A stretch of DNA of 5,806 nucleotides from Acidobacteriaceae bacterium. GTDB lineage: Bacteria; Acidobacteriota; Terriglobia; Terriglobales; Acidobacteriaceae. Within the stretch, counting starts at the first letter, position 1, and every line of letters begins with the position of its first letter. Made by a program: the position numbers and the translations under genes. Positions 1-5,806 of this stretch are shown here, piece by piece. Below the pieces are notes generated by a model. It did not search any database and had not been told where the DNA came from. It saw only the letters and a program-made list of their open reading frames with translations. The stretch spans positions 1 through 5,806 of the forward strand of contig PLBD01000293.1 of NCBI GenBank assembly GCA_003135315.1. The letters run 5' to 3'.

Positions 1-68
1 AGCCGGGTTTGCTTGGGTGGGGATTTTCGTCACTGACGACACCTCAGTTGTAGTCATGTCCTGCACTT

Positions 69-259
69 ATGCCCTGGGGACTGAAGCGCTACCAACAAAC
101 TCGCGACCTTCATTTCGTGACTTTCAGTTGTTATCGCCGCCAAGCCGTTGCCGGCGCATGATAAGCGCGTCTTTGAGCTCGCGCTGGAGCAATTCCGACG
201 GCAATAAGGATTTTGGATCACCCGGCTATGTGGTCATGCCTGAGCACGCCCATCTCTTG
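69..259 (+). pseudogene. REP-associated tyrosine transposase (RAYT, Y1/IS200-like) remnant, frameshifted and truncated
   Basis: This is a decayed N-terminal part of a REP-associated tyrosine transposase, a single-strand HUH endonuclease family that acts on palindromic REP DNA. Three pieces in three frames join in family order. From the ATG at 69 one reads MPWGLKRYQQTRDLHFV, then TFSCYRRQ, up to a TGA at 159. Shifting frame at 157 gives HDKRVFELALEQFRRQ, then a TAA at 205 where the family usually has Tyr, then GFWIT to 222. One extra base at 223 moves to the frame reading GYVVMPEHAHLL (224-259), which contains the HUH motif (His-Ala-His, 245-253). After HLL the similarity I can recognise stops, so the region with the catalytic tyrosine and the C-terminal half are missing. 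Two frameshifts, one in-frame stop and the truncation make it non-functional. The family call rests on remembered conserved motifs, not on a search. No Shine-Dalgarno is evident before 69. The rightward open frame 17-319 is mostly an artefact across this remnant. Confidence 0.8.
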
Positions 260-266
260 CCGGCTG

Positions 267-297
267 CCCTTCTCGTCCGTCCTTTGGACGGGAAGGG
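267..297. repeat. Perfectly paired 12-bp hairpin next to the RAYT remnant
   Basis: The left arm 267-278 (CCCTTCTCGTCC) pairs with the right arm 286-297 (GGACGGGAAGGG) over 12 positions, 11 Watson-Crick and one G-T (273 with 291), around a 7-base loop. It begins 8 bases after the last recognisable RAYT codon and ends 26 bases beyond the stop codon of the minus-strand aminotransferase. It could be a REP-like palindrome mobilised by RAYT enzymes, or the transcription terminator of the aminotransferase. Neither strand has a T-tract after the stem, so a standard intrinsic terminator is not supported. Confidence 0.6.
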
Positions 298-323
298 TGG
301 GCGTAAACAGTTGATCTAGTTCC

Positions 324-1481
324 TCAGCCTTTATATCCCGCTCCGCGCAGCGCCTTCCCAAAGCACTCGATGAAGTGGTTCACGCTGTCGGTGGTCGCCA
401 GCGGGCCCATCAGGCCGACGCGAAAAACTTTACCGGCCAGCGGTCCGAAGCCTCCTGCGATCTCGATGCCGTTGTCCTTCAGCAGCGTGGCGCGCACTTT
501 CGCGTCGTCCGCGCCTTGCGGCACCTTGGGAGTATTCAGGTTCCAGATGCGATGCTCGGGCGCGACCAGCATCTCCAGTCCCAGGCCTTCGATCTGCTTC
601 ACGAATTCCAGATGGGCCTGGTGATGCCGCTCCCAGCGGTTCTCCAGGCCTTCTTCTTCGATCAGCGCCAGGCCCTCGCGCAACGCGTAAAACATCGTCG
701 CCGAAGCGGTATGGTGATAGCGATGCGACTGGATGAGGTAGTCGGAGATCAGCTTGATGTCGAAATACCACGAGCGATTGGGCGTGGTCCGCGCCTTCAG
801 CCATTCCATCGCGCGCGGCGATACGGTGATAGGTGACAGTCCCGGAGGACAGCTCAATCCCTTTTGCGAGCAGCTATAGGCAATGTCGATTCCGGTCTTG
901 TCGACCTCGACCGGCATTGCGCCCAGCGAAGTTACGCAGTCGGCAATGACCAGAGCGCCCACTTCGTGCGCTGCTTTACAGATGGCCTCTCCGCGCTGGA
1001 AAGCGCCGGCCGAGGTCTCGGCCTGCACGTAGGTCACAACCTGCGGCTTCTCGCGGCGAATGAACTCCGCGGCTTCGTTGTCGCCGAAAACTTCGCCCCA
1101 CGGCTTTTCGAAGCGAACTACTTCTCCGCCCTGGCGGCGGGCCATCTCGGTCTGGCGGTCGCAGAAGAAACCATTGGCAAAGACCGCAACCTTGGTTCCC
1201 TGCTCCACAAAATTACTGATTGCCGTTTCCATGCCGCCGCTGCCGGTGGCGGAAATTACGAAGGTCATCTCGTTCTTCGTGCCGAAGACGGTGCGCAGCA
1301 GGCGTTGAATGTCGGTGGAAATTTCAAAAAAGTAAGCGTCCAGGTGGCCAACGATGGGCTGCGCCATCGCCTGATACACCCGAGGATGCACCTGACCCGG
1401 TCCCGGGCCATACAACAGGCGCTTCGGCGGGTGAACAACAATTTCTTCCATAAGAGCGGTCGGTTCTGCGACAGTAACCAT
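324..1481 (-). CDS. Class-V PLP aminotransferase, alanine/serine-glyoxylate aminotransferase family
   Basis: A complete 385-residue cytosolic fold-type I, class-V aminotransferase. The family moves the amino group of alanine or serine to glyoxylate or pyruvate, making glycine or alanine and the matching 2-oxo acid. Motifs in order are GPGP (25-28) and GHLD (45-48) near the N-terminus, the phosphate-binding segment ATGSGGMET (78-86), ETSAG (155-159), the cofactor aspartate D181 in IADCVTSLG, the Schiff-base lysine K207 in SCSQKGLSCPPGL, and the likely substrate-carboxylate arginine R354 in KVFRVGLMG. The SQK-x5-PPG pattern is diagnostic of the alanine-glyoxylate subgroup. Length is normal for the family and all key residues are present, so it should be active. 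The ATG at 1481 is chosen because AAGGAG lies 7 bases upstream; an in-frame Met at residue 11 lacks that support. It stands alone, divergent from the receptor gene. Substrate choice (alanine, serine or another donor) cannot be read from the sequence. Confidence 0.93.
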   Translation of the reverse strand: MVTVAEPTALMEEIVVHPPKRLLYGPGPGQVHPRVYQAMAQPIVGHLDAYFFEISTDIQRLLRTVFGTKNEMTFVISATGSGGMETAISNFVEQGTKVAVFANGFFCDRQTEMARRQGGEVVRFEKPWGEVFGDNEAAEFIRREKPQVVTYVQAETSAGAFQRGEAICKAAHEVGALVIADCVTSLGAMPVEVDKTGIDIAYSCSQKGLSCPPGLSPITVSPRAMEWLKARTTPNRSWYFDIKLISDYLIQSHRYHHTASATMFYALREGLALIEEEGLENRWERHHQAHLEFVKQIEGLGLEMLVAPEHRIWNLNTPKVPQGADDAKVRATLLKDNGIEIAGGFGPLAGKVFRVGLMGPLATTDSVNHFIECFGKALRGAGYKG

Positions 1482-1488
1482 TAGGCGA

Positions 1489-1494
1489 CTCCTT
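1489..1494 (-). promoter_or_regulatory. Shine-Dalgarno of the aminotransferase gene
   Basis: On the minus strand AAGGAG sits 7 bases before the ATG at 1481. This is near-consensus in sequence and spacing and decides the start codon. Confidence 0.8.
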
Positions 1495-1514
1495 ACACAG
1501 TAATGGATGTTCTC

Positions 1515-1544
1515 AGTATATCGGCGTTGCAGAAAGGCTTGCAG
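1515..1544 (-). promoter_or_regulatory. Possible sigma70-like promoter of the aminotransferase gene
   Basis: On the minus strand TATACT (1520-1515, five of six bases of TATAAT) is preceded, 18 bases away, by CTGCAA (1544-1539), a poor match to TTGACA. Transcription would start near 1508 and give a leader of about 27 bases that includes the Shine-Dalgarno. The -10 element is good and the -35 element is weak, so this is tentative. Confidence 0.35.
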
Positions 1545-1625
1545 TGATCTTTAACCATTGCGGCAGGACATAGAGCTGGCGTCCGCCCGGTCGCGCCCGG
1601 GTCCAAAGCAATCCTAACGTCACAT

Positions 1626-1673
1626 TCATCCTTCGCCATCCCTGGCCGCCTTTTGACATGACGTGAAGGATGA
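1626..1673. repeat. 9-bp inverted repeat overlapping the receptor promoter (candidate operator)
   Basis: TCATCCTTC at 1626-1634 has its exact reverse complement GAAGGATGA at 1665-1673. The arms flank the TTGACA -35 box, and the right arm lies inside the -35/-10 spacer. Centre-to-centre distance is 39 bases, a little under four helical turns. A second pair, ACGTCA at 1617-1622 and TGACGT at 1659-1664, sits immediately beside the first in the same order. The position suits repressor binding or DNA looping, but no regulator family is recognisable from the motif. Confidence 0.4.
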
Positions 1674-1681
1674 TTTCTAGT
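1653..1681 (+). promoter_or_regulatory. Sigma70-like promoter of the TonB-dependent receptor gene
   Basis: A perfect TTGACA (1653-1658) is followed after exactly 17 bases by TCTAGT (1676-1681, four of six bases of TATAAT). Transcription would begin near 1688 and give a leader of only about 14 bases, consistent with the absence of a clear Shine-Dalgarno before the ATG at 1702. An inverted repeat overlaps the promoter, suggesting regulation. Confidence 0.5.
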
Positions 1682-1701
1682 AAACCTTCGGGCCCAAATC
1701 C

Positions 1702-4026
1702 ATGAAGACGCGAAGACCCACCTGTGGATTTCGTCTAGTCCAAGTCAAAGCCTGCATCATCATCGCGCTGCTGGTTGCGGCGCAATCGGTTGTCTGGGGC
1801 GCATCGTCGCAAGACATACGCGGCACTGTAAAAGACCGCAGCGGGGCGGTGGTCGCCAGGGCGCAAGTCGTCTTGCACGTCGCAGGACAGAACTTTGGGC
1901 GCACCACCCAGCCGGACGGGACCTTCGAGTTCAGCGGAGTTGTGGGCGACACCGGGACGATCGAGGTCAGCGCTTCCGGATTTGCCACCACCACAACGGC
2001 ATGGCATGCGGGCGATAACCAGCTGACCATCGCACTGCAACCCGCCGCCGTGCAGCAGAGCCTGGACGTCACCTCCACGCGAACCTCGATCCTTCCCACC
2101 GGAGTCGACAACGTGGAGTCGCAGCCGGACGCCGTGGTCGTGACCGATCAGCAACTGGAGGAATGGGGCGCGCTGACCACCGACGACAAGCTGCGGCAGG
2201 TGCCGGGCTTCTCGTTGCTGCGGCGATCGGGCAGCCAGACGGCGAATCCCACGTCGCAGGGCGTGTCGCTGCGCGGACTGGGCGCCAGCGGCGCAAGCCG
2301 CGCGCTCGTTCTGGTGGACGGCATCCCCATCAACGACCCTTTCGGCGGCTGGATCTATTGGGCGCGCGTGCCGCAGTCGTCGCTGAACGAAGTGCAACTT
2401 GTGCCCGGCGGCGTCTCGGCGCTCTACGGCAACGACGCGCTGGGCGGCGTGGTCAATATGGAGACGCGCCCCGCGGTGCAGACGGCTGCCAATGTCGAAG
2501 TATCCTACGGCAACGAGAATTCCCCGTTCGGCTCGGGATGGGGGGCCTTGCGCTTCGGGCAGTGGGACCTGTCGGCCAGCGGTGAAGGCTATCGCACCAA
2601 TGGTTACGTCGAGGTCCCAACGGACCTGCGTGGCACTGTGGACACGCCCGTCAATGAACAATATGGCAGCGGGACTTTGAAGCTGGAGCGGCTCATTGCA
2701 GACCGCGGCCGGGTGTTTCTGGATGGCACCCTCTACGGCGAAGACCGGCAGAATGGCACGCCGCTCCAGATCAACGACACAACGATTCGGCAGCTGGGAT
2801 TTGGGACCGACTACGACAGTCCGGCCGCAGGCTTGTTTACGCTGCGTCTGTACGGCGGCACGCAGAACTATCATCAGACGTTCTCGTCGGTTGCCGCCAA
2901 CCGCGACGGCGAATCGCTGACCGACGTGCAGAACGTTCCCGTCCAGCAGATGGGCCTGATCGGGCAATGGTCGAAGCAGATCGTCAGCAAGCTGACCCTG
3001 CTGGCCGGTCTTGACGGGACGTACGTTCAGGGCGTGAGCCTGGAGACGACCTATACCAAAGACAAGCCTACCGCGGACTTGTCGAATGGCGGCACGCAGG
3101 AAGCCCTGGGCACATTCATCGAAGGCATTGTGCAGATCACGCCGCGCTGGTCGCTGACGCTGGCCGGACGCGAAGATCTGTGGAGCAACTACGACGCCAG
3201 TTCCATCCGCATTCCCGTGCACGGTCACGAGACGGACACCAATTATCCCGATCGCGGGCAGAATGCGTTCGATCCGCGGGTATCGACGTCGTATCGGCTG
3301 GGCGGTCGCGTCGTGCTGTACGCATCGGGCTACCGCTCGTTTCGCGCGCCTACGCTCAACGAACTGTACCGCTCGTTTCGTGTGGGGAATGTCGTTACCG
3401 ACAGCAACGCTTTTCTGCAGGCGGAACGCTTCTCTGGTGGCGAAGCCGGCGCGCGGACCAGCATGATGAACGATCGCGTGTCGATCCACGGCAGCTTTTT
3501 CGGCGGCGTCGTCGACCATCCGGTGGAGAACGTCACCTTGAGCTCGACTCCGGCGCTGATCACCCGCATGCGCGAAAACCTGGGCAGCACGCAGTCCTGG
3601 GGATTCCAGTTAGGCGCGGACATTCGCTTTACCAACCGCATCACGCTGGCCGCCGGATATCAGTTCGTGAACACCACGGTGGCAAGCTATCCGGGGAATC
3701 CGGCGCTGGTGGGCAATATGATTCCGCTTGTGCCGCAGAACATCTTCACCTTCCAGGGCACATGGGCTGCGCCGAAAATGTTTTTCGTGGCCATTCAGGG
3801 CCGCTATGAAAGCAACGAATTCGATGACGACCTGAATCTGTATCCTCTGGGCGCATGTTTCGTCCTCAGCGCTACCGTCTCGCATCCGCTGCCGAAAGGC
3901 TTTGATATCTTCTTCCAGGGCGAGAACCTCACGAATGACCAGTACTACATCGCCAAGACGCCGACGCCCAATATTGGCCAGCCTATCCTGGCGCGAGTCG
4001 GCGTACGCTGGCAGAGCCGGAAGTAG
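1702..4026 (+). CDS. TonB-dependent outer-membrane receptor with N-terminal carboxypeptidase-regulatory-like domain
   Basis: A complete 774-residue outer-membrane receptor of the class that imports siderophores, cobalamin, glycans or other large ligands using TonB/ExbBD energy. The N-terminus is a Sec signal peptide: basic residues, a hydrophobic stretch CIIIALLVAAQSVV (18-31), and cleavage near residues 33-36. Residues about 38-112 form a carboxypeptidase-regulatory-like beta-sandwich (DIRGTVKDRSGAVV, DGTFEFSGV, IEVSASGF). SLDVTSTR (120-127) may act as the TonB box. The plug spans about 140-256, with VSLRGLG, LVLVDGIPINDPFGGW and the conserved VPGGVSALYGNDALGGVVN. The rest is the beta-barrel, including the FRAPTLNELY motif and a C-terminal ENLTNDQYY segment. 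It ends RWQSRK, so the usual terminal aromatic is set back to W770. An in-frame stop at 1681 and no other start codon before 1702 fix the ATG at 1702; no Shine-Dalgarno is visible. No ligand-specific neighbour is present, so the substrate is unknown. A TonB-dependent vitamin B12-like receptor label would be a guess. Confidence 0.93.
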   Translation: MKTRRPTCGFRLVQVKACIIIALLVAAQSVVWGASSQDIRGTVKDRSGAVVARAQVVLHVAGQNFGRTTQPDGTFEFSGVVGDTGTIEVSASGFATTTTAWHAGDNQLTIALQPAAVQQSLDVTSTRTSILPTGVDNVESQPDAVVVTDQQLEEWGALTTDDKLRQVPGFSLLRRSGSQTANPTSQGVSLRGLGASGASRALVLVDGIPINDPFGGWIYWARVPQSSLNEVQLVPGGVSALYGNDALGGVVNMETRPAVQTAANVEVSYGNENSPFGSGWGALRFGQWDLSASGEGYRTNGYVEVPTDLRGTVDTPVNEQYGSGTLKLERLIADRGRVFLDGTLYGEDRQNGTPLQINDTTIRQLGFGTDYDSPAAGLFTLRLYGGTQNYHQTFSSVAANRDGESLTDVQNVPVQQMGLIGQWSKQIVSKLTLLAGLDGTYVQGVSLETTYTKDKPTADLSNGGTQEALGTFIEGIVQITPRWSLTLAGREDLWSNYDASSIRIPVHGHETDTNYPDRGQNAFDPRVSTSYRLGGRVVLYASGYRSFRAPTLNELYRSFRVGNVVTDSNAFLQAERFSGGEAGARTSMMNDRVSIHGSFFGGVVDHPVENVTLSSTPALITRMRENLGSTQSWGFQLGADIRFTNRITLAAGYQFVNTTVASYPGNPALVGNMIPLVPQNIFTFQGTWAAPKMFFVAIQGRYESNEFDDDLNLYPLGACFVLSATVSHPLPKGFDIFFQGENLTNDQYYIAKTPTPNIGQPILARVGVRWQSRK
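3331..3380 (+). repeat. Short direct repeat inside the receptor gene
   Basis: TACCGCTCGTTTCG occurs at 3331-3344 and again at 3367-3380, 36 bases apart and in the same frame, so YRSFR is encoded twice around the APTLNEL motif. It is probably constrained by the conserved barrel motif and not an element in its own right. Confidence 0.6.
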
Positions 4027-4064
4027 CCAAAAGAAATCAATGGAACCGCGACTCTTCGGGTCGG

Positions 4065-4108
4065 GAATCTCATCTTATGGAGTGTGCGAGATTCAGCCGT
4101 CCTCGCAC
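4065..4108 (+). promoter_or_regulatory. Two mutually exclusive potential stems upstream of the HtrA-type protease gene
   Basis: GAATCTC (4065-4071) can pair with GAGATTC (4088-4094), and GTGCGAG (4084-4090) can pair with CTCGCAC (4102-4108). Both are perfect 7-bp stems, with loops of 16 and 11 bases, and they share bases 4088-4090 so they cannot form together. They lie in the 109-bp spacer between the receptor stop and the protease start. No T-tract follows either, so a terminator is not supported. A leader-RNA switch or mRNA-processing structure is possible, and chance is also possible. Confidence 0.3.
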
Positions 4109-4126
4109 CAGTTGACATGTGGAAGC

Positions 4127-4130
4127 AGGA
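4127..4130 (+). promoter_or_regulatory. Shine-Dalgarno of the HtrA-type protease gene
   Basis: AGGA lies 5 bases before the ATG at 4136. It favours this start over the longer in-frame options at 3902 and 4040, which lack a comparable site and would put non-signal sequence ahead of an otherwise normal signal peptide. Confidence 0.6.
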
Positions 4131-4135
4131 CAAGA

Positions 4136-5584
4136 ATGTCGATTCACCGCCCCTTCGTTGGGTGTGTAGTTCTCTCCGTGGCGATGATGCCAATCCTCTG
4201 CGCGGCGCAAACCGGGCAACCGTCACGCGCGCCGGAATCGGCCAGGCAGCTTAAGAACGATCCCCTGCATGTTTTCAGCGAGTCGGTGCAACAGTTGTCG
4301 AGCACCGTCACCAAGTCGGTGGTCCAGGTCCTGACGACCGGATTCGGCCTGACCACGGACGAGCAAAAGAACGACACGGCGTATCTGGAGGCGCAGCGCG
4401 GGATCGGCGCCGGCGTCGTGCTGTCGCCGGATGGATACATCGTGACCAACGCCCACGTGGTAGAGGGTGCGCAGAGAATCCGCGTCCGCCTGCAAGGACT
4501 GGACAAGCAAACGGCGGCGCAAGTGGACGCCTCGCCGCACGGCCCCATTGAGGCCAAACTGGTTGGCATCGACCGGGTTAGCGATCTCGCCGTGCTGAAG
4601 ATTGACCTGAAGGGATTGCCGACGCTGCAACTGGCGGACTCCAACGATCTGAAGCAAGGCCAGGTGGTGTTCGCCTTCGGCAGCCCGCTGGGACTGGAGA
4701 ACTCCGTCAGCATGGGCGTGGTCAGCGCGACCTCGCGGCTCATCGATCCTGACAAGCCCGATGTCTACATTCAGACGGACGCGCCCATCAACCCCGGCAA
4801 CAGCGGCGGTCCGCTGGTGGATGTGGATGGCCGCGTGGTGGGCATCAACACCTTCATTCTGTCGGAGTCGGGCGGCAATGAAGGACTGGGGTTCGCGATT
4901 CCCAGCGACGTTGTGCGTAACGTGTATGACCAGATCCGCACCGAGGGACACGTGCATCGCGGGCAGATCGGCGTGTATCTGCGCACCATTACGCCCGAGC
5001 TGGTGGAAGGCCTGCACCTGCCCACCAATCAGGGCGTGCTGCTTCAGGATATCGTGCCCGGGTCCTCAGCCGACAAAGCCGGACTGAACGTGGGCGATGT
5101 GGTCGTGAGCGTGGGAGGCAAGCCGGTCAGCGATGTGCGCCACTTCGCGCTTGACCTTTACGGATACAAGATCGGCCAGAATGCGGAGGTTGGCGTCCTG
5201 CGCAACGGGCAGGTGCAGACCTTTGCGGTGAAGGTGATCGAGCGGCCGGACGATCCCGAGCGCTTCGCCGACATGGTGACGGGACCGGACAATCTGGTGA
5301 ATCGTCTGGGCATCGTCGCGGTCACCGTCAACGACCAGTTACGCGACGCGCTGGGCGACCTGCGTATTCCCAACGGTGTGCTGGTGGCCGCGCGCACTCC
5401 CAGCAGCACGCTACTGGGCGAGGGGCCGGAACCGGGAGACGTCATTCACGCGGTCAACGGAACTCCGATACACGACCTGCCGCAACTGAAACAGCACCTG
5501 CGCAAGATGAAGCCGGGAGATACGATCGTGCTGCAGATCGAACGCTCCGGACTGCTGAGTTACCTGGTGCTGGAATCCGAGTAA
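4136..5584 (+). CDS. HtrA/DegP-type periplasmic serine protease with two PDZ domains
   Basis: A 482-residue trypsin-like protease of the HtrA (Deg) family, which degrades or refolds damaged envelope proteins. Residues 1-24 are a Sec signal peptide ending ILCAA before Gln; C22 does not fit a lipobox (Leu at -1), so the protein should be soluble and periplasmic. The protease domain (about 85-262) has GIGAGVVLSPDGYIVTNAHV with H107, D150 in RVSDLAVLKID, and the nucleophile S223 in INPGNSGGPL, so the triad is intact. The segment before the protease core is short, closer to DegQ/DegS than to the long LA loop of E. coli DegP. PDZ1 covers about 275-368 (GQIGVYL binding loop, VPGSSADKAGLNVGDVVVSV) and PDZ2 about 388-475 (EPGDVIHAVNGTPI). 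Length matches two-PDZ family members. The open frame extends upstream to 3902, overlapping the receptor gene, but the Shine-Dalgarno and signal peptide support the ATG at 4136. With no terminator in the 109-bp gap, read-through from the receptor gene is plausible. The degP/degQ/htrA subtype cannot be settled here. Confidence 0.93.
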   Translation: MSIHRPFVGCVVLSVAMMPILCAAQTGQPSRAPESARQLKNDPLHVFSESVQQLSSTVTKSVVQVLTTGFGLTTDEQKNDTAYLEAQRGIGAGVVLSPDGYIVTNAHVVEGAQRIRVRLQGLDKQTAAQVDASPHGPIEAKLVGIDRVSDLAVLKIDLKGLPTLQLADSNDLKQGQVVFAFGSPLGLENSVSMGVVSATSRLIDPDKPDVYIQTDAPINPGNSGGPLVDVDGRVVGINTFILSESGGNEGLGFAIPSDVVRNVYDQIRTEGHVHRGQIGVYLRTITPELVEGLHLPTNQGVLLQDIVPGSSADKAGLNVGDVVVSVGGKPVSDVRHFALDLYGYKIGQNAEVGVLRNGQVQTFAVKVIERPDDPERFADMVTGPDNLVNRLGIVAVTVNDQLRDALGDLRIPNGVLVAARTPSSTLLGEGPEPGDVIHAVNGTPIHDLPQLKQHLRKMKPGDTIVLQIERSGLLSYLVLESE

Positions 5585-5731
5585 GAACCAGGCTGCGCCA
5601 GAATCAGAACAGCGGATCCCTCGTCGGCCTAAAGTGTCTGCGTGAGAACCCTGTCGTCCCCCGGGTGTCTGTGTCGTAGCTGCGATTCGCGCTAAAGGGT
5701 GGAACAAATCATCGCAACTGGGATCAAACTA

Positions 5732-5744
5732 GCCGCACAGCGGC
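5732..5744. repeat. Small hairpin, first of a tandem pair
   Basis: GCCGC (5732-5736) and GCGGC (5740-5744) pair around an ACA loop. It lies 13 bases before the stronger hairpin at 5758-5777, and the two together look like one compound REP-type unit. On its own it is short enough to arise by chance in GC-rich DNA. Confidence 0.4.
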
Positions 5745-5757
5745 GGGATGAAGTTAG

Positions 5758-5777
5758 CCGGGGCCGTAAGGCCCCGG
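5758..5777. repeat. GC-rich hairpin with GTAA tetraloop, candidate dispersed REP-like element
   Basis: CCGGGGCC (5758-5765) and GGCCCCGG (5770-5777) form a perfect 8-bp stem around GTAA, a GNRA-type loop in RNA; a G-T pair (5757 with 5778) can extend it. It is preceded by GATGAAGTTAG (5747-5757), a flank I associate with recurring intergenic palindromes in acidobacterial genomes, though I cannot check this. No T-tract follows on either strand, so it is not a standard terminator, although it lies 173 bases past the protease stop. The 222 bases from 5585 to the window end hold no gene that I can support. Confidence 0.6.
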
Positions 5778-5806
5778 TCAGAGTGGGAAAAACAACTGAG
5801 CCGCGG

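Noticed and set aside
20..58. Short inverted repeats (CGTC-ACT-GACG and GAC/GTC arms) before the RAYT start, as a possible REP or IS end
   Set aside because: Arms are 3-4 bases with mismatches, within chance expectation, and no matching right end is seen.
17..319. A 100-codon rightward ORF at the left end
   Set aside because: Only the part from 224 to 259 matches a family (the RAYT HUH motif); the rest is out-of-frame reading of the remnant and hairpin sequence. It is described as a pseudogene instead.
864..1484. A 206-codon open frame antisense to the aminotransferase
   Set aside because: It is a shadow of a gene with all catalytic motifs intact, and its translation shows no family features.
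1581..1606. GC-rich CCCGG/CCCGGG runs in the divergent intergenic region as a terminator or operator
   Set aside because: Only about 4 bp can pair and the motif is self-complementary by composition; there is no T-tract and no clear symmetry.
1735..3519. A 594-codon open frame antisense to the TonB receptor gene
   Set aside because: It lies wholly opposite a well-supported gene, is rich in Arg/Ala/His as expected for antisense reading of GC-rich codons, and shows no recognisable domain.
4112..4140. A perfect TTGACA at 4112-4117 as a promoter for the protease
   Set aside because: With a 17-base spacer the -10 position would be AATGTC, overlapping the start codon, and transcription would begin inside the coding region. 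The TTGACATG shared with 1653-1660 is probably coincidence.
4136..4210. Lipoprotein signal for the protease, because a Cys lies at the end of the hydrophobic stretch
   Set aside because: Residues before C22 are Pro-Ile-Leu; a lipobox needs Gly, Ala or Ser at -1. Cleavage by signal peptidase I after CAA fits better.
4223..5017. A 264-codon open frame antisense to the protease gene
   Set aside because: It is a composition-driven shadow: low complexity in His/Gln/Arg/Val and no signal peptide, domain or ribosome binding site that I can see.

Overview
The window most likely comes from the chromosome of an Acidobacteriota bacterium (class Terriglobia or close). The clues are a base composition that looks like roughly 60% G+C (judged by eye), a TonB-dependent receptor carrying an N-terminal carboxypeptidase-regulatory-like domain (a very common architecture in that phylum), and a REP-associated transposase remnant of a type I associate with acidobacterial genomes. 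The taxonomic call is inference; the sequence holds no rRNA or other decisive marker.

Layout, left to right. (1) 1-323: no intact gene. A broken REP-associated tyrosine transposase (RAYT, Y1/IS200-like) starts at an ATG at 69 and can be followed through three reading frames to about 259. Just after it lies a 12-bp-stem hairpin (267-297). (2) 324-1481, minus strand: a complete class-V PLP aminotransferase of the alanine/serine-glyoxylate aminotransferase family, with a strong Shine-Dalgarno and a possible promoter. (3) 1482-1701: divergent intergenic region. It carries a good sigma70-like promoter (TTGACA-N17-TCTAGT) for the rightward gene, overlapped by an inverted repeat. (4) 1702-4026, plus: a complete TonB-dependent outer-membrane receptor (signal peptide, carboxypeptidase-regulatory-like domain, plug, beta-barrel). 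(5) 4027-4135: a 109-bp spacer with two mutually exclusive potential stems and no evident terminator. (6) 4136-5584, plus: a complete periplasmic HtrA/DegP-type serine protease with an intact His-Asp-Ser triad and two PDZ domains. (7) 5585-5806: no gene. It contains two closely spaced hairpins, the second with a perfect 8-bp GC stem and a GTAA tetraloop, that resemble a dispersed REP-like element.

How they work together. The receptor and the protease both act in the cell envelope and are co-oriented without an obvious terminator between them, so co-transcription is possible. A dedicated shared function is not demonstrated. The aminotransferase is transcribed divergently and is metabolically unrelated. 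I see no CRISPR array, tRNA, rRNA, intact mobile element or clearly new multi-gene system. The less ordinary content is the decayed RAYT at one end, REP-like hairpins at both ends, and the paired inverted motifs around the receptor promoter.
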